Below the pieces are notes generated by a model. That model saw nothing but the letters and a program-made list of their open reading frames with translations. It was not told where the DNA came from and ran no database searches. Of a stretch of 64,000 nucleotides of DNA, positions 18,159 to 27,783 are shown in pieces. The position numbers and the translations under genes are program-made. Location: contig NZ_JACJUV010000001.1 in assembly GCF_014218805.1 (NCBI RefSeq), forward strand, positions 868,001-932,000. The letters are read 5' to 3'. The DNA is from Teredinibacter franksiae. GTDB taxonomy: Bacteria > Pseudomonadota > Gammaproteobacteria > Pseudomonadales > Cellvibrionaceae. Within the stretch, counting starts at the first letter, position 1, and each line of letters begins with the position of its first letter.

Positions 18159-21107
18159 ATGGTGAACAGCAGACTAACGTCTTTGGTGTTGATGTCGATA
18201 TCTCTCATATTGAGCGCCTGCTCAAACAACGACAACGACACTCCCACAGACCAGCCTCTTCCTTTTGAACGAACCTATGTCGTCTTCAGCCCCGCTACCA
18301 GCGATATGCCGCTGCCCAATGACATCTTGTTTGGCCAAGAACCAGCGGCAGATGGCACCATGTTTGCCGGTAGCGACCCGGCAAACCCGGTTATCACCGG
18401 TATCGACTACCTAGACGGTAACTCGGTTGTCGGTACCATCGATATACAGTTTTCCGCGCCTTTAAATGACGCACAAGTAATCGATGCGACCAGTTTTGTG
18501 ATGATAGAAGGGGCACTACTGCCCAACCCCATCCAGAATATTTTTCTACTCCCCCTTAGCTACCCCAGTGGCGACGCATTACTGCAAGCCGAAGTAAGTG
18601 GTACCAGCGTAGAAATACCGACATTCGCCGAAGCGGCACAATATCAAGCGGCGGTCACCACCGGTGATATCACCTTGCTGTCGCAACTGGCAGTGCCAAC
18701 CGCTAGGGCCGAGCTTATCAGCCTCGACGGCGACACCAATAATACCGTTCGCATAACCCCGCTTCACCCGCTTCAGCCAGAAACCAAATATCTGGTTGTG
18801 GTAACGGCACTCGAAGATGCTGCGGGCAACCCGGTATACCCGTCCATTGCCTATGACTATATTAAAGACCCAACCAGCAACCTGGGAGACACGGGCCTCG
18901 ACCCCGTGCGCGCCGCCATTAACGGCTGGGAGCAATTGGCAGAAGGTTACCTAGGCTTTGTTAGCAGCGTTTACGAAGCGGCCGGTGTACCCGCAGACTT
19001 ACCCGGCGCTGAAGACATAATCTTTACCCTAACCTTCACCACAGCCGGCACAGACACCGTACTCAAAAGTGTTGCCGCACCCGAGTATTTCTTTGAAAAG
19101 TCACTAAGAACCCGTTACAAACAAGAGGCCATAAGTAAACTGGTGAGCGGCACTTACAACTTGTCGGGTGACAACTCCGGCATGACATCGATAACCGATA
19201 ACGCTATCAACTCCACCTTAGCCTTTTTATTAACATCACCACAACTTCCAGACACCTCACCCAACCCGCTCTACAACACCACTATTGCCACAGCGATTGC
19301 CGGCGGAGCGACCTATCCAGTCCTTTCAACCGACGCATCGGCCGCCCATATTATGCAGAGAGCCGCCGCCGAAGCCGCTATAAGCGTTCACAACAGTGGC
19401 AGTGCCGAAATGGGTGATATAGAACCTTATGTGGATATTGCTACCGAAGCACAGGGCACAGTAGCCGCCATGGCGCAGGCCAGCGAACAACCCGTAAATA
19501 AGCTATTCCCTGTCCCCGCGCCGCGTGAAAACAGTTTTTACCGTGTCGACTTGGCCAGTAATATAAACCCCGCACTGGTGGCGCCGGCACTGGTTTATCA
19601 AGGGCAAATTAATTTACCTGTATTCCAAGCGCTACCGGTTTCTGAATCCGACGGCAGCAATGTCGCTACCAGCACCTGGAAAGCGGATATCGCCATTGGT
19701 GGTATTCTCGACGTAGCAGGCGGTAATGACCCCGGTACCACACCCCCATCAGAGATGATCACCTATCGCTACCCCTTCCCGACCAAATCGACCGATGTAA
19801 CGGTACCATTACTGGCAACCCTGCCCGAACCAACAACGCTCGCTAATTTCGGCCTGACTAAACCGGCTAACGGCTGGCCCGTTGTGATCTTCGTACACGG
19901 TATTACCACAGATCGTACAACTTCATTACCAATGGCCGATGCTCTAGCCTTTGCCTGTGTTGCACAAGATCTTTCCGGGCCTTCCGGCGCGCCCTGTTTT
20001 GCCACCATCGCACTGGATCAGCCTCTGCATGGTGCCACCCCTGGCGGGGGCACCGTACCGGGTATTTTCAGCGTGACCGACCCAGACAACCTGCCTGTCT
20101 CCAACCTGCTGACGGAACCCTCTGCAGAGCTTACAGAGCGCCACTATGACTTCACTGCAGACGCTGCCTCAAACCCCGTACCGATGGACTACAGCGCCAA
20201 TATTGGCGATTCCGGCGGCCTGTTTATTAACCTAAAGCACTTCGCCAACTCCCGTGACACCATGCGCCAGATGGTCGTAGACCTGCTGAACCTAAATGCC
20301 AGCCTCGCCACCATGGATGTCGATGGCGACGGTGAAGCCAACGACCTCGATACCAATAAAGTTTACCTCATAGGCCACTCCCTAGGCGGCATTGATGGCC
20401 TGACCTTCCTCGCGGTAAACAACGACCCCAGCATTCAGAACAGCCCGTTTAGCGCACTGCCAAAAATCCAAGCCGCATCGGCGATGTTCCCCGGTGGCGA
20501 AGTGACCCGCCTCCTAGTGAACTCACAATCCTTTGGTCCGCGTATATTACCCGGGCTAGCTACGGCAAGCGAAGAGCTCGTTCAGGGTAAAAGCGCCCTA
20601 GAGCTTTACCTAAGTGTTTACCAGGGCATTTTCGACTCCACCGACCCAATCAACTTCGTCGGCTCACTGGCAGCCACTGGTGATACAGGGCTTCTCTTCA
20701 GTGAAATCATCGGTAATGACAGTACACTTCCCAGCGACGTTGTTATTCCCAATGCTGCAGACACTCTCTGGGGAGCCAACAACGGTCCACTTTCAACAAC
20801 CCTGAGCAACGGCTTTGTAATTGATAACTACCCAGCACCGCTTGCCGGCTCTGAACCACTCTTTGCACAAGCCCAAGCCATAAAAATGGCCGACGTGGAA
20901 GCTGGCACTGAGCCTGTCGCAATGCTGACCCGCTATATCGAAGGCAGCCACTCAACGCCTGTGGTTGCCGGCAATACAGAAATCGATCCGTTAACCAGCG
21001 CTGCGGTGTTTAATGAGATTATTCAGCAAACCGTGACATTTTTTGCTTTAGACGGCCTGCCTTTGACTGGCCCCCTTATTATTAACCCGGAAGTTATCGA
21101 ACCCTGA
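18159..21107 (+). CDS. VolA/Pla-1/cef-type extracellular lipase lipoprotein
   Basis: The 982-residue protein begins with a lipoprotein signal whose lipobox is LILSAC (lipid Cys21, +2 Ser, so outer-membrane sorting is expected). An N-terminal domain with the pattern FSPATSDMPLPNDILF and Ig-like features (FSAPLNDAQVIDA; HPLQPETKYLVVVT) matches the bacterial virulence factor lipase N-terminal family. The alpha/beta-hydrolase part has the oxyanion-region WPVVIFVHGITTDRT and the nucleophile elbow GHSLGG with Ser741. Related proteins are surface-exposed lysophospholipases or lipases that release host or environmental fatty acids. No obvious operon partner lies next to it. A strong terminator follows. 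Confidence 0.85.
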   Translation: MVNSRLTSLVLMSISLILSACSNNDNDTPTDQPLPFERTYVVFSPATSDMPLPNDILFGQEPAADGTMFAGSDPANPVITGIDYLDGNSVVGTIDIQFSAPLNDAQVIDATSFVMIEGALLPNPIQNIFLLPLSYPSGDALLQAEVSGTSVEIPTFAEAAQYQAAVTTGDITLLSQLAVPTARAELISLDGDTNNTVRITPLHPLQPETKYLVVVTALEDAAGNPVYPSIAYDYIKDPTSNLGDTGLDPVRAAINGWEQLAEGYLGFVSSVYEAAGVPADLPGAEDIIFTLTFTTAGTDTVLKSVAAPEYFFEKSLRTRYKQEAISKLVSGTYNLSGDNSGMTSITDNAINSTLAFLLTSPQLPDTSPNPLYNTTIATAIAGGATYPVLSTDASAAHIMQRAAAEAAISVHNSGSAEMGDIEPYVDIATEAQGTVAAMAQASEQPVNKLFPVPAPRENSFYRVDLASNINPALVAPALVYQGQINLPVFQALPVSESDGSNVATSTWKADIAIGGILDVAGGNDPGTTPPSEMITYRYPFPTKSTDVTVPLLATLPEPTTLANFGLTKPANGWPVVIFVHGITTDRTTSLPMADALAFACVAQDLSGPSGAPCFATIALDQPLHGATPGGGTVPGIFSVTDPDNLPVSNLLTEPSAELTERHYDFTADAASNPVPMDYSANIGDSGGLFINLKHFANSRDTMRQMVVDLLNLNASLATMDVDGDGEANDLDTNKVYLIGHSLGGIDGLTFLAVNNDPSIQNSPFSALPKIQAASAMFPGGEVTRLLVNSQSFGPRILPGLATASEELVQGKSALELYLSVYQGIFDSTDPINFVGSLAATGDTGLLFSEIIGNDSTLPSDVVIPNAADTLWGANNGPLSTTLSNGFVIDNYPAPLAGSEPLFAQAQAIKMADVEAGTEPVAMLTRYIEGSHSTPVVAGNTEIDPLTSAAVFNEIIQQTVTFFALDGLPLTGPLIINPEVIEP

Positions 21108-21131
21108 TAACACACCTAGACACCAGCCAAA

Positions 21132-21166
21132 AAGAAGCCGCTCCAAAAAAGCGGCTTCTTTCTTTT
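21132..21166 (+). terminator. Rho-independent terminator of the lipase gene
   Basis: An 11-bp perfect stem AAGAAGCCGCT/AGCGGCTTCTT (21132-21142 and 21150-21160) is followed by TCTTTT, about 25 bases past the stop codon. Confidence 0.88.
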
Positions 21167-21267
21167 AAATATTCCCTTTAATATCAACAAGATAGAACAT
21201 CTTCTTGACAAACAGCATCATAAAACTACAATAACTCATTGAAACCTACTCAACGAGCCCGAAAATC

Positions 21268-21504
21268 ATGGAATTTCTCGAAGCCGATCACCGTGAATGG
21301 ATGGAAATGTGGGAAGAGCTTTCTAATTACCCTATGAACGAGGGTAATGGAATTTGTCTTTTTATGGGAAATTGTTGGGAGTACATGGGCTCCAGCTGTG
21401 AGCACCACCACTTTCGCCACCGCCTGCACCCTCGCACAGGCAAACAGGAGTTTGCGTACGTGGAGCGACGAAAAGCCGGCGTAAAATGGGCGCAAATTGC
21501 CTAG
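21268..21504 (+). CDS. Small Cys/His-rich protein of unknown function
   Basis: A 78-residue acidic-to-basic protein that I do not recognise. The N-terminal third is acidic with tryptophans and methionines (EADHREWMEMWEELSNYP). The middle holds three cysteines and a histidine cluster (ICLFMGNCWEYMGSS, then CEHHHFRHRLH). The C-terminal third is basic. Cys and His in one compact stretch would suit metal binding, but this is inference. The ribosome site is weak. It stands alone between the lipase terminator and convergent recJ. Confidence 0.6.
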   Translation: MEFLEADHREWMEMWEELSNYPMNEGNGICLFMGNCWEYMGSSCEHHHFRHRLHPRTGKQEFAYVERRKAGVKWAQIA

Positions 21505-21547
21505 CCATATACCCGCCACCAAAAGGTTTCTCTAACAAAACGGCGGC

Positions 21548-23284
21548 CTATGCCACGGGCTCCAAGTAGTCCACCATCAATTGTAGTTTCTGCTCACCTC
21601 TAAATTCATTTACGTTTAACTTGTAAACAACTTGTGCCGTTTGAATGGCGGTATTGGGCCAAATATCCAAATCGACATTAAACGCAATACCATCTACCAC
21701 CAACCCCGAGTGCTCAGAAGGCGTAAGCTGTAATTTTAAATGTTTCTCGCCGACTATGCGTTGAGAAACAATTCGAAACTGGCCATCAAAAGCCGGTTCA
21801 GGAAAACCCTGCCCCCACGGGCCCAAACGTTCCAGCATAAAAGCATTTTCGAGGGTAAAGTCACTATCCTCCAGAGAGCCGTCTGTTAGCAGCTCCGCCT
21901 GAGGTGCCTGCCCAGACAATACTTCACTCACAACGGTCTCGAATGCTCGCTCAAAATCTTCTAGCCTGTGTTCGTCTAACGATAAGCCCGCAGCCATCGC
22001 GTGACCGCCAAATTTAGTCAGCAGGCCCGGTGAGGACGTAGCCATACGGTCAAGAACATCTCGTAAATGAACACCCGTAATCGAGCGGCCAGAGCCTTTT
22101 AAAGTGCCATCACCACTAGAAGCAAAAATGATGGTAGGTCGATGCAATTTATCTTTTATACGCGATGCCAAAATACCGATTACGCCCTGATGCCAATCGT
22201 CCTTGTATAAACAAATAGAAAAAGGGTGCTGGGCATTTTCTAACGGCAGTGCCTGTAAATATCTTTCCGCTTCAACCTGCATGGAACGCTCGATTACTCT
22301 TCTCTCTTTATTCAAGTCATCCAGTTCACTCGCTATTTGCCGGGCTTCGTTATAGCTGTCGGCGAGCAAACAACGAATACCCAAAGACATATCATCGAGC
22401 CGACCAGCTGCATTCAATCTGGGCCCGGCTACAAAACCCAAATCAGTTGAAGTTAACCGCAGAAGAGCACGACCACCCACATCAAACAATGCGTGAATAC
22501 CATGGCAACAGTGGCCTGCTCGTATGCGCATTAAACCTTGCTCCACCAACACCCGGTTGTTGTGATCCAAAGGCACTACGTCGGCAACGGTCCCCAAGGC
22601 CACCAAATCCAAAAAATCGGCCATGCGCGGTTCAGACAAGTTGTTGCGGCTAAACCACTCTTCAGATCTAAGGGCCGCACGCATAGCATTCATCACATAA
22701 AAAATAACGCCCACACCCGCAAGATTTTTACTCGCGAATGCACAGCCTGGCTGATTCGGATTCACAATAGCCTCAGCCGCAGGTAAAACCGCGCCCGGCA
22801 AATGGTGGTCTGTAATCAGTACTTTAATACCATGGGCCTGTGCCGCCGCTACGCCATCTAAGCTGGCAATACCATTGTCCACGGTAATGAGTAAGTCGGG
22901 TGAGAGTTTCGCGATTTCAACCACGATTTCAGGGGTAAGCCCGTAGCCAAACTCGAAACGATTCGGCACCAAATAGTCTATTTTTGAAAACCCGAAAGCC
23001 CTAAGGCAACGAACCGCAAGCGCCGTACTAGTAGCACCATCCGCGTCAAAATCCCCCAAGATGCAAACCCGCTGCTGCGCGAACAGGGCCTCTTTCAATA
23101 GGGTGACGGCATCTTCCAAACCGCCAAAATTTTCAGGGCTCTGCAACGCTTTCAACTGATAATCAATTTGTCCAGCACTGACAATGTCACGGTTAATCAA
23201 TATTCGCTGGACAAGTGGTGGCAGCTTTTCCAAAGCATTATCAATTGCATTTATGGGAGAGCGATGGCGTATGTTTTTTTTCAT
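21548..23284 (-). CDS. recJ: Single-stranded-DNA exonuclease RecJ
   Basis: The 578-residue protein has the DHH phosphoesterase motifs: ILGDFDADGATSTALAVR (motif I), LLITVDNGIA (motif II), and VLITDHHLPG (the DHH signature). The DHHA1-type GSGRSI region follows (GTLKGSGRSITGVHLRDVL, GGHAMAAGLSL), then a C-terminal OB-like domain. It degrades single-stranded DNA 5' to 3' in mismatch repair and RecF-pathway recombination. The length matches E. coli RecJ (577). Confidence 0.97.
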   Translation of the reverse strand: MKKNIRHRSPINAIDNALEKLPPLVQRILINRDIVSAGQIDYQLKALQSPENFGGLEDAVTLLKEALFAQQRVCILGDFDADGATSTALAVRCLRAFGFSKIDYLVPNRFEFGYGLTPEIVVEIAKLSPDLLITVDNGIASLDGVAAAQAHGIKVLITDHHLPGAVLPAAEAIVNPNQPGCAFASKNLAGVGVIFYVMNAMRAALRSEEWFSRNNLSEPRMADFLDLVALGTVADVVPLDHNNRVLVEQGLMRIRAGHCCHGIHALFDVGGRALLRLTSTDLGFVAGPRLNAAGRLDDMSLGIRCLLADSYNEARQIASELDDLNKERRVIERSMQVEAERYLQALPLENAQHPFSICLYKDDWHQGVIGILASRIKDKLHRPTIIFASSGDGTLKGSGRSITGVHLRDVLDRMATSSPGLLTKFGGHAMAAGLSLDEHRLEDFERAFETVVSEVLSGQAPQAELLTDGSLEDSDFTLENAFMLERLGPWGQGFPEPAFDGQFRIVSQRIVGEKHLKLQLTPSEHSGLVVDGIAFNVDLDIWPNTAIQTAQVVYKLNVNEFRGEQKLQLMVDYLEPVA

Positions 23285-23628
23285 TTAATTTATCTTGGAT
23301 AACCTGAATCGGTCTGGATTTATTTGATCAGCCACAAATCACACACACCCTGAGTATGATCAAATACCCTCAGGTTGGCGGATTTGTTTACCGAGCAAAT
23401 CTTTCTGCCTAACTTTGGATCTTATCTGCTTAAGGGCGTTCTCAAAACTTCAGAGCTCAAAGCTGAAACATCAGTAACGCATATTAACGGTTATTGTCTG
23501 GTTTAAACACCAGAGTACGTTCAGCATTAGCTTAGACACTCTCTTTGGGAGCGCCTTCTTGTTCTTCTTGAATCAATCGTTTCAACGAATAAATTAAGCT
23601 AAAATAGCATTCATATAGATTACCGTCT
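23285..23628. other. Intergenic region upstream of recJ; no gene seen
   Basis: About 340 bases between the NIT-like gene and recJ. I see no convincing reading frame or RNA gene. One inverted repeat, TCTGGT-TTAAAC-ACCAGA (23497-23514), could be an operator. The region must hold the recJ promoter, but no box pair is clear. Confidence 0.5.
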
Positions 23629-24456
23629 CTAACCTATACGACGATGCAGCCGCATCATCTCAAACTCAAATTGCTCGTAGACTAATGCCATCGCGTTGCT
23701 TGCCATGTCAAAGTATTCCCTCGTCGACACCACCGCCCTTTGCTCCAAAATTTGCGACCGCACAAACGCCAAAAACAGCTCAAGCTGCTCTTTCTGCTGT
23801 TGATTTAGCTGGCGCAAACACTGCGCACTGTTAACATTCGCCAATAAAGCATCTAGGTTTACCTTAATACGCTTTCGCATTTTTTTACTTTCTTCACCGC
23901 TCGCACCAGTCACCAATATGCGCACACCGAGCGCGCGACACTGACCAATGCGCTCACCAATGTCCAAAAACTCCCTCCACGCAACCTTTACGCCGGTATA
24001 GCGTACGTGCTCATCAAGACCGTAGTGGCTGGCCACTGAAGCCAACAATGCCATCAGCGACCCAATCAACCGGGAATGCTGACTAAAACTGACCTCTATA
24101 GAAAGTGCCTCACAGGTTACCGATAAGCTTGCCCAGTGACGAGTTAGAGCTTGCCAATCCTGGTGCTCAGCCACCCAACCATCCAATGAAGACACCCGAT
24201 ATAAATCCTGCACTATGATGTCTCTAAGTGCATGCGCACTCTCGCCCAAGTTATGCTCGCCAGACAAATAGGCCATCTGCAGTCCTCGGTGCTTCTGAAG
24301 ATGCATCAATAAAATACAGCCCGCTTGCAATAATTGTATCGCACAGATCCAGCGTTGCTTCTTCTTCGCTCTTTGAACGACTAATAGCGCCGACAGGGAA
24401 AGAATGAAAACGGCCAACGAAAGCCATAGGGCAAATAAATAGGCGTGGGGCACCAA
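23629..24456 (-). CDS. Membrane-anchored protein with a nitrate/nitrite-sensor-like (NIT) region
   Basis: The 275-residue protein has one N-terminal transmembrane segment (about 7-27) and a helical soluble remainder. The segment LMHLQKHRGLQMAYLSGE and later GERIGQCRALGVRILVTGA resemble the NIT sensor domain pattern (LQxERGxxxxYL; IGxxRxLG), but the match is partial. No output domain is present. The start is a TTG (24454-24456) or the adjacent GTG (24451-24453), both behind GAGAGG. A 42-codon membrane ORF ends 18 bases upstream and is probably in the same operon. The function is unknown. Confidence 0.6.
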   Translation of the reverse strand: MVPHAYLFALWLSLAVFILSLSALLVVQRAKKKQRWICAIQLLQAGCILLMHLQKHRGLQMAYLSGEHNLGESAHALRDIIVQDLYRVSSLDGWVAEHQDWQALTRHWASLSVTCEALSIEVSFSQHSRLIGSLMALLASVASHYGLDEHVRYTGVKVAWREFLDIGERIGQCRALGVRILVTGASGEESKKMRKRIKVNLDALLANVNSAQCLRQLNQQQKEQLELFLAFVRSQILEQRAVVSTREYFDMASNAMALVYEQFEFEMMRLHRRIG

Positions 24457-24474
24457 GCTATACCTCTCTTCAAT

Positions 24475-24603
24475 TTAAACAGCTGAAAAAAGAGACAACG
24501 CAATAAACATTCCGCCCCACCACTTTTCCATTAATAGGGAGATCAACGGTATAGATATCACTGCGAGCGACCATTTAAGTTTACCAACACTGCACCAAAG
24601 CAT
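24475..24603 (-). CDS. Small hydrophobic membrane protein, 42 residues, unknown function
   Basis: On the minus strand an ATG at 24601-24603 is preceded by TTGAGGTGACGGC, giving a GAGG ribosome site 7 bases away. The 42-codon frame starts MLWCSVGKLKW, continues SLAVISIPLISLL, has the polar break MEKWW and ends with a second hydrophobic stretch. It ends at TAA 24475-24477, 18 bases before the start of the NIT-like gene. The ribosome site, length and one or two membrane segments make it a plausible small-protein gene missed by length cut-offs. No homologue is recognised. Confidence 0.5.
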   Translation of the reverse strand: MLWCSVGKLKWSLAVISIPLISLLMEKWWGGMFIALSLFSAV

Positions 24604-24797
24604 GCCGTCACCTCAAGGCCCGCGCCCCAAAATACAACATCATCATCGTGCCGATCGACACTTATTTTTGTGTCTATGAAAAAACTCAGAAATAAACGTG
24701 TTCTTAGAGGTGTCCTAATAACTGAAAAAGTAGGGGGGGGGAAGAACCGAACCACGCAGAAGCAAAAAAACAATCACCCTAACGCTTTAAAGGAAAA

Positions 24798-24819
24798 GCG
24801 CGGTAGCTTCCTACCGCGC
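24798..24819 (-). terminator. Rho-independent terminator of thrC
   Basis: The 9-bp stem GCGCGGTAG/CTACCGCGC with loop CTTC is followed on the minus strand by TTTTCCTTT. It is 7 bases past the thrC stop. Confidence 0.88.
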
Positions 24820-24826
24820 CCACAAA

Positions 24827-26236
24827 CTAAATTTTTCCCGCAATGAAGGCCTGAACATCAGCCAACTGATTATCCAGCACTTCATAGCGCTCACTTCTTT
24901 CAAATAGGTCAAGCATATGGTGCGGCAGGGCAGGCTCTTCATCTTGCCCCGCTTGTTTAACTGCATCAGGGAACTTAGCGGGATGAGCCGTAGCCAAACA
25001 GATCATAGGCGTAGATAGAGACTTACGCATTTTGCGCGCCGCTTGCACACCTATGGCTGTATGCGGATCAACAAGGTATTCGGTGGAATCGAATAGATCG
25101 CGAATAACTGCCATGGTTTCTTCATCATCTAGCCGGTAGCTACTAAACAATTCCCGCGCCTTCGCAAGCACTTCATCCGAAAGCTTAAGCTCTTCACCCG
25201 CTTTAAAGGCCTCCATTTTGGCTTTAATCAGGGCGCCGTCACGGTTGTGCAGATCAAACAGCATACGCTCGAAGTTGCTGGATACCATAATGTCCATACT
25301 CGGCGACAACGAGTGCGTTAACGGTTTCATAGAGTGATCATTATCACTAATGCAGCGATGCAAGATATCATTGCAGTTGGTCCCAATGACCAACTGCTCA
25401 ATCGGCAAACCCATTCGCTTGGCAAGATAACCAGCAAAAATATCGCCGAAATTGCCCGTCGGTACAGAAAACGACACCGCCCGCTGCGGGCCACCTAGCG
25501 CCAGCGCCGCATAGAAATAGTACACAATCTGAGCCATGATACGCGCCCAGTTAATACTGTTTACCGCGGCTAGTTGACGCCCTTGCGGCAAGAACGACTG
25601 ATCGGCAAAACTAGCCTTAACCATATTTTGGCAATCGTCGAAGTTTCCCTTCAGCGCAATATTATGTACATTGTCTTCCAATACAGTGGTCATTTGCCGA
25701 CGCTGCACATCAGACACACGCTGGTGAGGGTGCAAAATAAAAATATCGACGTTTTCACAGTCGCGACACCCCTCGATAGCAGCAGAACCGGTATCGCCAG
25801 ATGTTGCACCCATAATTACCACTTTTTGATTGCGCTTTTTCAGCACATAGTCGAGCAAGTGGCCAAGGAACTGTAGAGCAAAATCTTTAAATGCTAGCGT
25901 TGGCCCCTGAAATAATTCCAATACCCACTCGTTATGCCCGGTTTGAATCAGCGGTGCAATTGCATCGTGGCGAAAGCCCTTCCCACTGGAAGTGCTATAG
26001 GAGGTATCTATCAGCCTTTTTAAATCAGCCTCGGGGATTTCACCATCAACAAATGGCGTTATAATTTTTAACGCCAGCTCTTTGTAATTTAATCCCGCCC
26101 AAGAAGCAATTTCTTCCTGACTAAATTGAGGAATGGTTTCCGGTACAAATAACCCACCATCACTTGCCAATCCAGTAAGCACTACCTCTTCAAAACTCAA
26201 GCTTGGCGCTTCGCCACGGGTACTGATGTATTTCAC
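24827..26236 (-). CDS. thrC: Threonine synthase
   Basis: The 469-residue PLP enzyme carries the cofactor lysine (Lys117) in GPTLAFKDFALQFLG, and MGATSGDTGSAAIEG and SVPTGNFGDIFAGYLAKR for phosphate binding. It converts O-phosphohomoserine to threonine. It follows hom by 36 bases on the same strand, and the two supply the threonine branch of aspartate metabolism. The length is typical of the gammaproteobacterial long form. Confidence 0.97.
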   Translation of the reverse strand: MKYISTRGEAPSLSFEEVVLTGLASDGGLFVPETIPQFSQEEIASWAGLNYKELALKIITPFVDGEIPEADLKRLIDTSYSTSSGKGFRHDAIAPLIQTGHNEWVLELFQGPTLAFKDFALQFLGHLLDYVLKKRNQKVVIMGATSGDTGSAAIEGCRDCENVDIFILHPHQRVSDVQRRQMTTVLEDNVHNIALKGNFDDCQNMVKASFADQSFLPQGRQLAAVNSINWARIMAQIVYYFYAALALGGPQRAVSFSVPTGNFGDIFAGYLAKRMGLPIEQLVIGTNCNDILHRCISDNDHSMKPLTHSLSPSMDIMVSSNFERMLFDLHNRDGALIKAKMEAFKAGEELKLSDEVLAKARELFSSYRLDDEETMAVIRDLFDSTEYLVDPHTAIGVQAARKMRKSLSTPMICLATAHPAKFPDAVKQAGQDEEPALPHHMLDLFERSERYEVLDNQLADVQAFIAGKI

Positions 26237-26272
26237 AAGATAACTCTCTTCACATTTTTACTTGAACAAAAT

Positions 26273-27595
26273 TTACTTAAGCGATTCAACACGAATACGC
26301 ACAACCTTGTCTGTTACGCTTTCCAATTGTTCTATTTTAACAATGGCTGACATAACGCTTTTTTCCAAAGCCTGATTCGTCAACAAGATTACCGGGACGT
26401 GATTCTGACCTTCCGCGGGCTCCTTCTGAATCAGCGCTTCAATGCTGATACCGGCATCACTAAGGATCTGGGTGATTTTAGAAAGCACACCCGGTCGATC
26501 TAATGCCGATATACGTAGATACGACGCTGTTTCAACCTCCTCAATTGGCACTATGTCGTATTCGCACAGATGATCATGAGCGAAACCGAGGTGCGGTACA
26601 TTGGTGTTGTAATCCACCTCAGAGCTATTGTCACCCACAATACGACTGACATGAACGATATCTGAAATCACCGCTGAAGCTGTTGGCTCTGCTCCCGCGC
26701 CAGCACCGTAATAAAGCGTAGGCCCAACGGCATCGCCTTTGACCAAAACAGCATTCATCACCCCATCCACATTAGCGATTAAACAGCTAGATGGAATCAG
26801 TGTGGGGTGAACACGTAACTCAATACCTTTATTAGGAGAGCGGCGAGTAATTCCCAAATGCTTAATGCGATAGCCCAGCTCATCAGCATAGGCCACGTCT
26901 TCCGGCGCAATTTTGGTAATACCTTCAGTAAAAATTTTGTTGAACTGCAACGGCATACCGAACGCTATTGATGCCAGAATAACCAATTTATGGGCAGCAT
27001 CAATACCTTCAACGTCGAAGGTTGGGTCGGCTTCGGCATAACCCAGTGCCTGAGCCTCTTTTAATACGTCGTCAAAGGCACGACCTTTGTCGCGCATTTC
27101 AGTGAGGATAAAGTTGCCGGTTCCATTAATAATACCGGCCAGCCATTCTATTCGATTAGCCACCAGCCCTTCGCGTAAAGAGCGAATAATGGGAATACCA
27201 CCAGCCACGGCCGCTTCGTACGAAACCGTAACGTTGTTTTTAACCGCTGCAGCAAAAATTTCGTTTCCGAATTCCGCTATGAGTGCTTTATTGGCAGTAA
27301 CAACATGCTTACCGTTCTCTATTGCCTTCAGAACCAATTCTTTAGCGACAGTAGTACCACCAATTAGCTCTACTACAATATCCACATCCGGGTCATTGGC
27401 GACGTCGAAAACGTCGGTACTAACCTTTAAAGAGGAGGTATCACAATCCGGATTCAATTGGCGCGCACCCACGTGGGTAATCGTAATCTGGCGGCCAGCT
27501 TTTGCATCTATATCGATTTTATTTCTGGTGAGTACATTTAAAGTACCACCACCAACTGTACCAAGACCACAGATGCCGACATTTACCGGTTTCAA
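26273..27595 (-). CDS. hom: Homoserine dehydrogenase (ACT-domain form)
   Basis: I take a TTG start (27593-27595) with GAGG 8 bases upstream, giving 440 residues starting MKPVNVGICGLGTVGGG. An ATG frame open to 27670 would add 25 residues unlike the family. The NAD(P) fold GICGLGTVGGG is at 7-17. The substrate site is visible as EADPTFDVEGIDAAHKLVIL, and a C-terminal ACT domain starts YLRISALDRPGVLSKITQIL. It reduces aspartate semialdehyde to homoserine, and the ACT domain usually mediates threonine feedback. It forms an operon with thrC. Confidence 0.95.
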   Translation of the reverse strand: MKPVNVGICGLGTVGGGTLNVLTRNKIDIDAKAGRQITITHVGARQLNPDCDTSSLKVSTDVFDVANDPDVDIVVELIGGTTVAKELVLKAIENGKHVVTANKALIAEFGNEIFAAAVKNNVTVSYEAAVAGGIPIIRSLREGLVANRIEWLAGIINGTGNFILTEMRDKGRAFDDVLKEAQALGYAEADPTFDVEGIDAAHKLVILASIAFGMPLQFNKIFTEGITKIAPEDVAYADELGYRIKHLGITRRSPNKGIELRVHPTLIPSSCLIANVDGVMNAVLVKGDAVGPTLYYGAGAGAEPTASAVISDIVHVSRIVGDNSSEVDYNTNVPHLGFAHDHLCEYDIVPIEEVETASYLRISALDRPGVLSKITQILSDAGISIEALIQKEPAEGQNHVPVILLTNQALEKSVMSAIVKIEQLESVTDKVVRIRVESLK

Positions 27596-27654
27596 AACAA
27601 TTTCCTCTCGTTTATAGCTGAACTGGCAGCCTGTGCCAGCAAAAAAGAACCGCA

Positions 27655-27683
27655 ACCTTACTGACGCCACTCAGGGCTGTCAA
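27655..27683 (-). promoter_or_regulatory. Candidate hom-thrC promoter
   Basis: On the minus strand a perfect TTGACA (27678-27683) is followed after 17 bases by TAAGGT (27655-27660), a weak -10 box. It lies about 60 bases before the TTG start. The -35 and spacing are good, the -10 poor, so this is tentative. Confidence 0.3.
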
Positions 27684-27783
27684 TGCGGTGGGCCCTGTGA
27701 CCATGAGATTCGACAAACTCGCCCAAAACCCCCACTCCGTCCATTATGTTTTTGGCGCGAGCCTAACACCAAAACCTCGTTAG

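Noticed and set aside
24558..24773. 71-codon minus-strand frame starting MFFCFCVVRFF
   Set aside because: Its start lies over the G-tract and it has no ribosome site; the 42-codon frame in another phase has a good one.
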